In this document: piece by piece, positions 43,211-51,090 of the stretch | Layout of the letters: each line of letters begins with the position of its first letter | Numbering within the stretch: the stretch's first letter is position 1 | Assembly (NCBI RefSeq): GCF_004345565.1 | Contig: NZ_SLWA01000005.1 | Coordinates: 206,398-270,397 of the forward strand | Source of the DNA: Flavobacterium circumlabens | Lineage (GTDB): Bacteria; Bacteroidota; Bacteroidia; Flavobacteriales; Flavobacteriaceae | DNA length: 64,000 nucleotides | Reading direction: 5' to 3' | Made by a program: the position numbers and the translations under genes | The notes under the pieces: model-generated | What the model was told of the DNA's origin: nothing | Seen by the model: the letters and a program-made list of their open reading frames with translations, nothing else | Database searches by the model: none

Positions 43211-43949
43211 TATTAACGTACTTATTATCGAGGACACTGCTGCCGAAAGCGATGCACTTGTAAAAGTACTTACCGAAAATAATTATACGATTGTTGGCAT
43301 TGCAACCAATTACAATGAAGCGCTGACATTGTTTTATAATAATGTAATTGATATTGTCGTGATTGATGTTTTTCTGGATGGAAAGCCGGACGGAATTACT
43401 TTTGCAGAAACCATAACGATTGTTCCCAATGGACTGAAACCTTTTGTTTTTTTAACCAGTTCTAAAGATCGTCAGATTTTTGAAAGGGCTAAACTGACCA
43501 AACCTTTTAGTTTCCTTTTAAAACCGTTTAATGAACTCGAAATTTTGTATGCGCTGGAAATGGCAGTCGAGAAATTCTACGGGCAAACCAATGTTTTTCA
43601 CAGTGAGGATCAGAATGCCGTAATCAGTAATGATTCTCTTTTTATCAAAAAAAATAAAGCTTTAAAGAAAGTCCGAATCGAGGATATCGTTTACATTGAA
43701 GTGGAAGACCGATACTGTAACATCATAACCGATGTTGAGAAATTTGTAATTCTGATTTCGTTAACTAAAATTATCCAGCTTTTAGATTCTACCAAATTTT
43801 TTCAGACCCACCGTAACTACATCGTAAACGCGACGAAAATCGAAGAAATAATTGTAAATGACAATCTGGTTATTTTAAAAGGGAATCATAAAGTAACCCT
43901 GAGTGATAAATACAAAGACTTTGTGAAAAACTTCAGGATTTTGAAATAA
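43203..43949 (+). CDS. LytTR-family response regulator
   Basis: The ATG at 43203 overlaps the kinase stop (ATGAATAA), a coupling seen in flavobacterial kinase/regulator pairs. The receiver domain (about 1-120) has the acidic pair in IIEDTA, the phospho-acceptor Asp in VVIDVFLDGKPDG (about 53) and the conserved Lys in LLKPF. The C-terminal LytTR DNA-binding domain (about 145-248) has KKVRIEDIVYIEVEDRYCNI and FFQTHRNYIVN. The target promoters are not evident in the window. Confidence 0.93.
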   Translation: MNNINVLIIEDTAAESDALVKVLTENNYTIVGIATNYNEALTLFYNNVIDIVVIDVFLDGKPDGITFAETITIVPNGLKPFVFLTSSKDRQIFERAKLTKPFSFLLKPFNELEILYALEMAVEKFYGQTNVFHSEDQNAVISNDSLFIKKNKALKKVRIEDIVYIEVEDRYCNIITDVEKFVILISLTKIIQLLDSTKFFQTHRNYIVNATKIEEIIVNDNLVILKGNHKVTLSDKYKDFVKNFRILK

Positions 43950-43965
43950 CTATTTTTATAAAAAG

Positions 43966-43997
43966 AAAAAAGGAGATTACTAATAATCTCCTTTTTT
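43966..43997. terminator. Bidirectional terminator overlapping the rluF 3' end
   Basis: AAAAAAGGAGATTA and TAATCTCCTTTTTT pair around a five-base loop between converging genes. The right arm also encodes the last codons of the pseudouridine synthase (KKKGDY and stop). Confidence 0.8.
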
Positions 43998-44792
43998 CTT
44001 AAATCTTGGATCGTGTTCTGAAATAAATTCAGTTCTTCGTTTTGGCGCTTCCGCTTTCGGTAAGCTTGCTTCTTCCGTTTTACTGGAGGGCTCAATTAAA
44101 AGATTTAATTCCGTAATCTCTTCATCAGTCAGATCACGATAGCGGCCAACAGGCACATCCAGTGAAATATTGATAATTCGGATACGTTTCAAAGCTGTTA
44201 CATCATAACCCAAATATTCTGTCATTCTACGAATCTGACGGTTTAAACCTTGTGTCAGAATGATTTTGAACGTGTATTTACTAATTTGTTCTACTTTACA
44301 CTTTCGGGTAACCGTATCCAGAATCGGAACACCATTTCCCATTCGTTCTATGAACCGGTCCGTAATAGGTTTGTTTACCGTTACCGTATACTCTTTTTCG
44401 TGGTTGTTTCTGGCGCGTAAAATCTTATTAACGATATCACCATCATTTGTCATAAAAATTAATCCTTCACTGGCTTTATCCAATCTTCCGATTGGAAAAA
44501 TACGTTTCGGGTAATTGATATAATCTACAATATTGTTTCTTACTTCTAAATTAGTAGTGCACTCGATTCCAACCGGTTTGTTGAAAGCCAGATACACTAA
44601 TTTTTCGTGTTTTTCAACGATTAATTTTCCGTCTATACGTACTTCATCATGCGATGAAACTTTCGTTCCCATTTCAGGTACAACTCCATTTATTGTGACA
44701 CGCCCTTCTTCGATAAGTTTATCGGCTTCACGACGGGAGCAATAACCGGTTTCCCCAATAAATTTATTAAGACGTTTTAAATTCTCTTCCAT
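43980..44792 (-). CDS. rluF: Pseudouridine synthase, RluF/RsuA family
   Basis: The 270-residue enzyme has an N-terminal S4 RNA-binding domain ([20 protein letters not shown], about 5-60) and the RsuA/RluB/E/F catalytic domain, with the active-site motif [16 protein letters not shown] (Asp about 102). The segment [23 protein letters not shown] is also diagnostic. RluF, which modifies 23S rRNA at position 2604 (with 2605), fits best among the subfamily; RluB/RluE are less similar in the signature. A Lys/Arg tail follows residue 240. A -7-like element is present on the minus strand at 44797-44804. Confidence 0.85.
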   Translation of the reverse strand: MEENLKRLNKFIGETGYCSRREADKLIEEGRVTINGVVPEMGTKVSSHDEVRIDGKLIVEKHEKLVYLAFNKPVGIECTTNLEVRNNIVDYINYPKRIFPIGRLDKASEGLIFMTNDGDIVNKILRARNNHEKEYTVTVNKPITDRFIERMGNGVPILDTVTRKCKVEQISKYTFKIILTQGLNRQIRRMTEYLGYDVTALKRIRIINISLDVPVGRYRDLTDEEITELNLLIEPSSKTEEASLPKAEAPKRRTEFISEHDPRFKKKGDY

Positions 44793-44805
44793 ACTGCAAA
44801 AGTAG

Positions 44806-45494
44806 TCAAAATTTAGATTTGTTAGATCTTTAGACTTCTTAGATCTTTAGATTTTTGGACTTCCTAGATTTTAGCTCAAAACAGAATCTTTGTCCCTCCG
44901 CACCTTTGTCTCTTTGCACCTTACTTAATCATGAAAATCAGAACTGTCTTTCGGCACTTCTTTGCGATCGAACATCCCATAATCGCGAACAACCGTAGCG
45001 ATCCTCAAATGATACTCTTTGAACACTTTCTCACGTCCTTTGGCTTGTGCCGATCGGTGCAGTTCAAGATTTCGCCATTGTAAGATGCTTTCCTCATCTT
45101 TCCAGAATGATAAAGACAGTACTTTTTCAGGATCGTTAAAAACTCTGAAATCAAAATTTAGATTTGTTAGATCTTTAGACTTCTTAGATCTTTAGATTTT
45201 GGACTTCTTAGATTTTAGCTCAAAACAGAATCTTTGTCCCTCTGCACCTTTGTCTCTTTGCACCTTACTTAATCATGAAAATCAGAACTGTCTTTCGGCA
45301 CTTCTTTGCGATCGAACATCCCATAATCGCGAACAACCGTAGCGATCCTCAAATGATACTCTTTGAACACTTTCTCACGTCCTTTGGCTTGTGCCGATCG
45401 GTGCAGTTCAAGATTTCGCCATTGTAAGATGCTTTCCTCATCTTTCCAGAATGATAAAGACAGGACTTTTTCAGGATCGTTAAAACTCTGAAAT
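44806..45494. repeat. Recent tandem duplication, 345-base unit
   Basis: Unit 1 (44806-45150) and unit 2 (45151-45494) are nearly identical, with about five differences including two single-base indels. Each holds a GTTAGATCTTTAGACTTCTT stretch, a CTTTGTC-rich stretch and the last 75 codons of the ABM monooxygenase gene. Only unit 2 is joined to the rest of the gene. The breakpoint lies at GAAATC/AAAATT around 45150. Confidence 0.92.
44925..45150 (-). pseudogene. Duplicated 3' fragment of the ABM monooxygenase gene
   Basis: This fragment repeats the C-terminal 75 codons of the monooxygenase encoded at 45269-45613, ending EVPKDSSDFHD and stop. It has no start codon and carries an extra A near its 5' end that breaks the frame. 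It is the product of the tandem duplication and should not yield a protein. Confidence 0.88.
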
Positions 45495-45613
45495 CTTTCA
45501 ATAGAAATAAACCCGTCTATGTGATCTAGTTCAGGTCTTAGATTCGCTGCAAGGTCAAGATATTCTTCTTTTTTTCCTTCGTTTGGGATGACTTCAAAAA
45601 TTACGGCTATCAT
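45269..45613 (-). CDS. Antibiotic biosynthesis monooxygenase (ABM) domain protein
   Basis: The 114-residue protein is a single dimeric alpha/beta (ferredoxin-like) ABM domain: MIAVIFEVIPNEGKKEEYLDL at the start, GFISIERFQSFNDPEKVLSL in the centre and the conserved SFWKDEESILQWRNLELH with Trp and His. Members include cofactorless monooxygenases and haem-degrading enzymes, as well as uncharacterised stress proteins. Its ATG overlaps the stop of the P450 gene by 4 bases, so the pair is translated together. Its 3' end has been duplicated downstream. Confidence 0.87.
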   Translation of the reverse strand: MIAVIFEVIPNEGKKEEYLDLAANLRPELDHIDGFISIERFQSFNDPEKVLSLSFWKDEESILQWRNLELHRSAQAKGREKVFKEYHLRIATVVRDYGMFDRKEVPKDSSDFHD

Positions 45614-46779
45614 ATTGTTTGGTTTAAATTATAAAGTGAAATCCAGATTGCTTTGGGTAATCGGGCATTTATCAGCGGTTCGTGTGCTATTTCATTCCCC
45701 GAAAGTACAATATTGAAGCTGCTGAACAAATAGTACAAAGCTTCGGTTGTAATATTAACAGAGAGATGTTTGGCCAAACACGTATGTCCGCCGGTTCCGA
45801 AAGTCAGATGTTCGTGATTGTTATTTCTTTCGATATCAAAATTTACGGCATTTGTAAAATGCTGCGGATCACGATTTGCTGCCGCAAGCACAATTAAAAT
45901 TGGATCGTTCTTTTTGATGATGATCTTATTTAGTTGAATGTCTTCCGTTGCCACACGTCTGGTATTGTGAATGGGCGGATCAAATCGTAAGGTTTCCAGA
46001 ACCATTTTTTGTATCAGGTCTTTATCCATTTTATTTTTAGAAGGATTTTCTCTTGAAAGTATTTGTATTAGTGAATTACTTAAAAGTCCTCTTCCCGCAT
46101 CATAACTCTGGATAAACAATCCGATTAGATTGCTTACGCCAATGGAAATCGTCTCTTCCGCTGAAATAGTGTAAGAGACCGAAATTTTATCAATTAGTGT
46201 TTTATAAAAAGGAAGCGTTGAAAGTTGTCTTTCTGTAATCAAATAGATTTCTTCGGACACTTTATTGATTAATCCGATTTCTTCTGCTGTTTTATGGGGT
46301 TGCATTATTTTTACAAGCTGCGCTATTTTTTCACAGATAAAATGAGTGTCTTTTTTATTAAAATCAAAACTTTTTAAAATAGTCAAAATGGGTAATTTTT
46401 TGCAGACCAAATCCACCCAGTTTATTTGATTCTGAATTACTTCTTTTGGAAGCAATTCTTCTAAAATAGTGTTGATTCCAACCGTTTTCATGGATGAAAA
46501 AAGTACGACGGCAGTTTCTCTTGCGATTTCATGCTGAATTCCGTTGGACAATCGGGCGAGATTATTGCTGATTATCGAAGCATATTTATTAAGAGCATTG
46601 TTGGACAGAAAGGCTGGAATATGCGCAGCGGGATGATTTAATATTTCCGTACAGGCTTCATAAGAATAAAGGGCCCAGATTTTATTGGTTTCATCCCAGT
46701 AAACAGGATTTTCTGCTATCATTTTCTGATAAAGAGAATAGGGATTTTTGACTTCGGACTGTAGAAATAAAGTGGACAT
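45610..46779 (-). CDS. Cytochrome P450
   Basis: The 389-residue soluble P450 shows the ExxR motif (ETLRFDPP, about 280), the PERF-like region in NAVNFDIERNNNHEHLTFG and the haem-ligand loop FGTGGHTCLAKH (Cys about 334). The usual Gly after the Cys-Leu is Ala here. The I-helix Thr motif (A/G-G-x-D/E-T) is not clear: the corresponding segment reads NLIGLFIQSYDAG, so oxygen activation may follow a peroxide-type route or another residue. No ferredoxin or reductase is adjacent. The ABM gene overlaps its 3' end and an ArsR regulator is divergent. Confidence 0.9.
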   Translation of the reverse strand: MSTLFLQSEVKNPYSLYQKMIAENPVYWDETNKIWALYSYEACTEILNHPAAHIPAFLSNNALNKYASIISNNLARLSNGIQHEIARETAVVLFSSMKTVGINTILEELLPKEVIQNQINWVDLVCKKLPILTILKSFDFNKKDTHFICEKIAQLVKIMQPHKTAEEIGLINKVSEEIYLITERQLSTLPFYKTLIDKISVSYTISAEETISIGVSNLIGLFIQSYDAGRGLLSNSLIQILSRENPSKNKMDKDLIQKMVLETLRFDPPIHNTRRVATEDIQLNKIIIKKNDPILIVLAAANRDPQHFTNAVNFDIERNNNHEHLTFGTGGHTCLAKHLSVNITTEALYYLFSSFNIVLSGNEIAHEPLINARLPKAIWISLYNLNQTI

Positions 46780-46856
46780 GGTGCAATTGTTTTTGACAAA
46801 GTTATTTAACTTTACGATGTAATACTTCAGTACAGATTTAACTATGATTGCATAAG

Positions 46857-47534
46857 ATGGAAGATCAGTTTATAAAGATAGCTTCGCTAATTGGAGACCC
46901 GGTCAGGGCAATCATTATGTGGACTTTACTTGATGGTAAAGCTTTTACGGCGACTGAACTGGCGATTGCCGTTTCTACCTCACCGCAAAATATCAGCATG
47001 CATCTGGCTAAACTACTGGATGCGGGTTTGCTCTGTGTAGAAAAACAAGGGCGTCATAAATATTACAGATTTTCGAATAAGGAAGTGGCGTATGCGATTG
47101 AAGCAATGGCAAGTTTGATTCCGCCCGAAACTCCGCAAAAGAAGAATCCTGAAAAACATTCGCCCATAAAAAACTGCCGGACTTGTTACGATCATCTGGC
47201 GGGAAAAATTGGTGTTGCAGTTACCGAAAGTTTACTGAAACAAAATATTATCCTGGATTCTGATGCTAAATTTGAATTAAGTCCGGAAGGCGTAAAGTGG
47301 TTTTCTGATTTCGGAATTAATCTCGAAGATTTAAAAAAGCAAAGGCGATTATTCCTCAAGCCCTGTTTGGACTGGAGCGAAAGAAAAAATCACATTGCCG
47401 GTTCAATCGGCGCTTCCTTATTAGATAAAATGATTGCTGATGACTGGCTAAGAAGAACAAAGGATTCGAGAGCCATACAAATTACCGGAAAAGGAGAAAA
47501 AGAGCTTTTCAGGTATTTTAAAATTGTTGTTTGA
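46857..47534 (+). CDS. ArsR-family winged-helix regulator, divergent from the P450 gene
   Basis: I start at the ATG at 46857 (MEDQFIKIASLIGDP); a TTG three codons upstream is possible. Residues about 1-80 are an ArsR winged helix, with LAIAVSTSPQNISMHLAKLLDAGLL as the recognition helix and KQGRHKYYRFSNKEVA as the wing. Residues 95-225 are an extension with a CRTCYDHLAGKIGVAV motif, found in larger ArsR proteins with small-molecule-responsive tails; the two Cys could bind metal or act in redox sensing. Being divergent, it probably controls the P450-ABM pair from the 77-base gap. Confidence 0.85.
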   Translation: MEDQFIKIASLIGDPVRAIIMWTLLDGKAFTATELAIAVSTSPQNISMHLAKLLDAGLLCVEKQGRHKYYRFSNKEVAYAIEAMASLIPPETPQKKNPEKHSPIKNCRTCYDHLAGKIGVAVTESLLKQNIILDSDAKFELSPEGVKWFSDFGINLEDLKKQRRLFLKPCLDWSERKNHIAGSIGASLLDKMIADDWLRRTKDSRAIQITGKGEKELFRYFKIVV

Positions 47535-47603
47535 AATGAGAAAATGAGAGATGTGCGGTTCAGTGAGAAACCTTTGTTCCTTTGAACCTTTATATCTCTG
47601 AAA

Positions 47604-48464
47604 CTAAGAAGCCTGTTTAGAAAACAAGAACTCCATCACTTTCTGATACAATTCATCATCGTGCATTCCGTGTCCTAAACCTTTGGTTTCTATAAACTGA
47701 CTGTTTTTCCAATTACTGACGATTTTTTTTCCTTCTTCAAAAGCAACTATCTTGTCTGTAGTATCGTGGGCCACTAATCCCGGGATATTAAATTCCGAAG
47801 CAAATTTCTTTCCTGAAAAATCTTCCAGTTTAAAGTTGAAACGATCTGCAAAACGGCTTTCCAAAAGAGAAAACATTCTGGTATTTAAACTCAGCATTGA
47901 AATGTAATTATCGATAAGAGTCTTCAGATCGGAAGGCGCACCCAGAATTACCATTTTGGTAATGCTTGTGTTTGGAAATAAATACTGATGGTAAACGCAT
48001 GCAGCGCCACCAATAGAATGGCCAATGATTATGGTCGGCTGGTATTTTTCTACTGCTTTATTAATGAATTCAGCATAAAGGGGAACATTAAATTCTTTAC
48101 CGCTGCTTTGCCCGTGAGCGGGAGCATCAATAGCAATAATCGTGCTTCCTGATTGCTGAAGATGAGGCAGGGTTTTCTTCCAGCGTGATGCATTGCTTTC
48201 CCATCCGTGAACGAGTAAGATTTTAGTTTCATTTCCCTTCCAGATATAGGTTTGAAAATGATGCTCGTTATGGTGAAACGTTTCTGTTTCCGTGTTCTTT
48301 AATATTTTGGGTAATTTTTCTTTGTCTAATCGTCCAATCCTTGGCTGGCTAAATAAGGCGTAAGAAAGTGCAAGAGCTTTTTGCGGGCGAACATAACTCA
48401 GGAAGTTAATGTATGATCCGACCGATTTTAATGTAATAAAACGAATTCCTTTTTTAAGTCCCAA
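47604..48464 (-). CDS. Alpha/beta hydrolase
   Basis: The 286-residue protein has an N-terminal extension (about 1-60) and an alpha/beta-hydrolase core. The oxyanion segment reads LLVHGWESNASRW (about 82), the nucleophile elbow GHSIGGAA (Ser about 151), the acid in VAHDTTDKIV (about 234) and the His in GLGHGMHDDE (about 264). It is cytosolic, since no signal peptide is present. Similar lysophospholipase/esterase-like proteins are common; the substrate is unknown. It converges on the ArsR gene and appears monocistronic. Confidence 0.88.
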   Translation of the reverse strand: MGLKKGIRFITLKSVGSYINFLSYVRPQKALALSYALFSQPRIGRLDKEKLPKILKNTETETFHHNEHHFQTYIWKGNETKILLVHGWESNASRWKKTLPHLQQSGSTIIAIDAPAHGQSSGKEFNVPLYAEFINKAVEKYQPTIIIGHSIGGAACVYHQYLFPNTSITKMVILGAPSDLKTLIDNYISMLSLNTRMFSLLESRFADRFNFKLEDFSGKKFASEFNIPGLVAHDTTDKIVAFEEGKKIVSNWKNSQFIETKGLGHGMHDDELYQKVMEFLFSKQAS

Positions 48465-48517
48465 AACGTATTTTTTTTTAAAGGTAAAAAAATGATTGGT
48501 AAACCGGGTAAAAAATG

Positions 48518-48608
48518 TTTTGCCACAGATTAAAAAGATTAGCGCAGATTGAAAATCACTTATGTTGTGAGATGTAAATCTTTTATAATCTTTTAATCCG
48601 TGGCAAAA
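48518..48608. repeat. TTTTGCCACAGATTAAAA palindromic element
   Basis: The left arm (48518-48541), starting TTTTGCCACAGATTAAAA, and the right arm (48586-48608), TAATCTTTTAATCC plus GTGGCAAAA, pair with two differences around a 44-base loop. Related elements with the same TGCCAC ends lie at 61483-61545 and 63817-63896. Confidence 0.65.
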
Positions 48609-48616
48609 ATAAGTTG

Positions 48617-48645
48617 CAAAAAAAAGTCCCGATCAGATCGGGACA
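48617..48645 (-). terminator. Terminator of the coiled-coil / Nif3 operon
   Basis: GTCCCGATC and GATCGGGAC pair perfectly; on the minus strand a run of Ts follows. It begins 6 bases after the stop. Confidence 0.8.
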
Positions 48646-48650
48646 GTTAT

Positions 48651-49430
48651 TTAGAATTTAGAGAACAATTGTTCCATTTTTTCTTTTTCTTCTTCAGCCA
48701 GTGCGCTGTCAACTAAAATTCTTCCGGAGTGCTCATCAGTGATGATTTTCTTTCTGGAAGCAATTTCTACCTGAGTTTGTGGAGGAATAGTGAAGAATGA
48801 CCCTGCAGATGCACCTCTTTCGATAGATACAACAGCTAAACCATTACGAACACTAGTTCTGATTCTTGTATAAGCAGCTAATAAACGGTCTTCAATTAAT
48901 GCTGAAAACTCTGCAGATTTCTCAGATAAGAAGATTTCTTCTTTTTGAGTTTCTGCCATAATTGCATCCAGTTCTGATTTTTTATGTTTTAAATGAGAAC
49001 TTTTTGAATCTAGTTTTTCTTTTAAAGTAGCAATAACTTCTTTTTTGTGCTCTATAGAAGCTTTCATTTCTTTGATTTGCTTTTCAGCCAATTGAATTTC
49101 TAATTCCTGAAACTCAACCTCTTTAGTCAAAGAATTAAATTCTCTATTATTACGAACTGATTCTTGTTGTTTTGTGTATTTTTTGATAACCTCTTTGTGC
49201 TCATCAATTGCATTTTTTCTTGCTTTGATAAGATCCTCAACTACTTCAAGTTCACTTTTCAATTTCTCTGAACGCGTGCTTAAGCCTGCAACTTCATCTT
49301 CTAAATCTTCAACTTCTAACGGAAGTTCTCCTCTTACGTTTCTGATTTCGTCAATTCGGGTGTCAATAAGCTGTAAATCGTATATTGCTCTTAACTTGTC
49401 CTCAACACTTAATTCTTTCGTATTCGCCAT
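48651..49430 (-). CDS. Coiled-coil protein of the C4-type zinc-ribbon family, cysteines lost
   Basis: The 259-residue protein has a long coiled coil (about 20-185, heptads such as EVEDLEDEVAGLSTRSEKLKSE) and a C-terminal segment matching the zf-RING_7/DUF164 zinc ribbon in register: SFFTIPPQTQVEIASRKKII then EHSGRILVD. Family members normally have CxxC before the IPPQ motif and CExC before GRILVD; here these read GASAGSFF and TDEHSG, so all four cysteines are absent. It cannot bind zinc in the usual way. It follows the Nif3-like gene by 3 bases; this pairing is widespread in bacteria. Confidence 0.88.
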   Translation of the reverse strand: MANTKELSVEDKLRAIYDLQLIDTRIDEIRNVRGELPLEVEDLEDEVAGLSTRSEKLKSELEVVEDLIKARKNAIDEHKEVIKKYTKQQESVRNNREFNSLTKEVEFQELEIQLAEKQIKEMKASIEHKKEVIATLKEKLDSKSSHLKHKKSELDAIMAETQKEEIFLSEKSAEFSALIEDRLLAAYTRIRTSVRNGLAVVSIERGASAGSFFTIPPQTQVEIASRKKIITDEHSGRILVDSALAEEEKEKMEQLFSKF

Positions 49431-49433
49431 ATT

Positions 49434-50528
49434 CTATAAGTACTTAACTGGATTTGTATTTTCTTCTGCTAAAATGATGGCAAAATTAAGGATTTTTTTT
49501 TGAAGATAATCAACAATATAGTTTTTTGTATAGCGTTCACTCTCAAAATGACCAATATCGGCTAAAAGTAATCGGTTTTCGGCTTCGTAAAATTGATGGT
49601 ATTTTAAATCTGCGGTTAAAAAAGCATCTGCTCCGGCCTGAATGGCATTTTTTATGGCAAAACTTCCAGAACCTCCCAAAACGGCTACTTTTTTTATTCT
49701 TTTTCCGGTAAAAGCAGAATGACGAATTCCATTGGCAATCATTTTATCTTTTACAAAATATAAAAAGTCTTTCTCCTCCATTTCAGTTTCAAACTCACCA
49801 ATCATTCCTAACCCGATATTCTGATGCGAATTTTGCAGGGTATAAATTTCATATGCGACTTCTTCGTACAGATGATTGGCAAAAAGGGCTTTCAGGATTT
49901 TAGATTGTAAATGTTTTTCGAAAACAACTTCAATTTTTATTTCGGTTCCGGTATGTAATTTTCCTCTTTCTCCTATAACAGGATTACTGTCTTCATTTCC
50001 TTTAAAAGTAAAAAAACCTTCCGTATTAAAACTGCAATTATCATAATTTCCTATAGTCCCTGCACCAGCCTCAAACAGGGCATTTCGAACTTTTTCAGAA
50101 TTATCAGGAGTGGTATAAGTTACTAATTTCTGAATGAAGTTCTCTTTTGGAATCAATATTTTCGTGTTTACTAAACCCAATGCATCACAGAATATTTTAT
50201 TAACGCCTGCCGAATGATTGTCTAAAGCAGTATGAATGGCATAAATGGCAATATCGTTTTTGATCGCTTTCAGGATCGCACGCTCCACATAATTCTTGCC
50301 TGTTATCTTTTTAATTCCGGAGAATAAAATCGGGTGAAAACAAACCACCAAATTGCAATTCTTAGCAATAGCTTCGTCTATAATAGCTTCTAAAGCATCA
50401 TGACAAACTAAAACGCCAGTACTTTCCGCTTCATCATCGCCAACAAGAAGTCCTACGTTATCAAAATCTTCGGCATAAGCCAAAGGAGCCATTTCCTCCA
50501 GAACTGTTACTATTTCTTTGATTTTCAT
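49434..50528 (-). CDS. Nif3-like dinuclear metal-centre hexameric protein
   Basis: The 364-residue protein shows the Nif3/DUF34 landmarks: MAPLAYAEDFDNVGLLVGD near the start, NLVVCFHPILFSGIKKI (metal His, about 66), YAIHTALDNHSAGVN (about 97-110), and C-terminally VAVLGGSGSFAIKNAIQAGADAFLTADLKYHQFYEA (about 284-320) with LLADIGHFESE (about 322). The inserted middle domain (about 125-230) is usual for long members. It forms hexamers with a two-metal site; its biological role is still unsettled. It is first in a two-gene unit with the degenerate zinc-ribbon protein. Confidence 0.92.
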   Translation of the reverse strand: MKIKEIVTVLEEMAPLAYAEDFDNVGLLVGDDEAESTGVLVCHDALEAIIDEAIAKNCNLVVCFHPILFSGIKKITGKNYVERAILKAIKNDIAIYAIHTALDNHSAGVNKIFCDALGLVNTKILIPKENFIQKLVTYTTPDNSEKVRNALFEAGAGTIGNYDNCSFNTEGFFTFKGNEDSNPVIGERGKLHTGTEIKIEVVFEKHLQSKILKALFANHLYEEVAYEIYTLQNSHQNIGLGMIGEFETEMEEKDFLYFVKDKMIANGIRHSAFTGKRIKKVAVLGGSGSFAIKNAIQAGADAFLTADLKYHQFYEAENRLLLADIGHFESERYTKNYIVDYLQKKILNFAIILAEENTNPVKYL

Positions 50529-50706
50529 TGAATTTTGTTTCAGATTTTAGTTTTCAAGATTTATATAGTAATTGAAAACTGCAACAAATTAACGAAAAAA
50601 ATATACATTAATAAATCAATATTTGTCTGAAAGGACGGTTGTTTAATTTGTATTATATATACCAATCATATGATTTTAGTATATTTGTAATTCTAACCCT
50701 AAAGTT

Positions 50707-50934
50707 CTAACTACGATAAAAATCAACGAGCGTACCAAAACAGGAAAAGCATTTATGGCTATGTTTGAAGCTTTTTTTAAAGATGTTGAAGGAATAGAAA
50801 TTATAGATACAGATTCTAAAAAGGCGAATGAAGAACAAAGTCCGTACAATTCTGAGTTTGTAGAAATGGTTTTCAAATCAGCTAATAGTAAAAAAAGTGT
50901 AGAAGTAAATCCTAATGATGTATGTGAAGTTTAG
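50707..50934 (+). pseudogene. Antitoxin relic of a YoeB-type toxin-antitoxin module (DUF2683-like)
   Basis: The frame reads LTTIKINERTKTGKAFMAMF and ends VEVNPNDVCEV before the TAG at 50932-50934. This resembles small Bacteroidota antitoxins that begin MTTIKINERTKAG and end with NPNDLW.S. The expected start ATG is CTA at 50707-50709, and the next in-frame ATG at 50755 would lose the first 16 residues, including the likely DNA-binding strand. A -7 box TATATTTG (50680-50687) remains. A shortened protein might still be made. Confidence 0.68.
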
Positions 50935-51090
50935 GATTGAAATAAAGGAAATTGCAAAAAAAAGCATATTATTCAACATTACAAATCTGGAGAAAAAAAA
51001 GCATTAAAAATATTGAAAAAATTCTATTAGAACTTTCTGAAACTCCTTTTGAAGGAATAGGAAATCCTGAGCCTTTAAAATATGAACTTA
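50924..51090 (+). pseudogene. Truncated, frameshifted YoeB/Txe-family toxin
   Basis: A GTG at 50924 starts MKFRIEIKEIAKK, the usual beginning of YoeB-like toxins, overlapping the antitoxin end by 11 bases. The frame breaks in a run of eight As (50956-50963); one base less would restore SIKNIEKILLELSETPFEG and IGNPEPLKYEL, the family hallmark. The part with the catalytic Glu/Arg/His region (W.SRRI..EHRLVY) is absent because the sequence passes into lpxK. It is therefore an inactive remnant of an mRNA endonuclease. Confidence 0.85.

Noticed and set aside
47535..47600. CCTTTGTTCCTTTGAACC stretch between the ArsR and hydrolase genes.
   Set aside because: It is low-complexity and similar to the CTTTG-rich intergenic sequence elsewhere; no hairpin strong enough to call a terminator was found.
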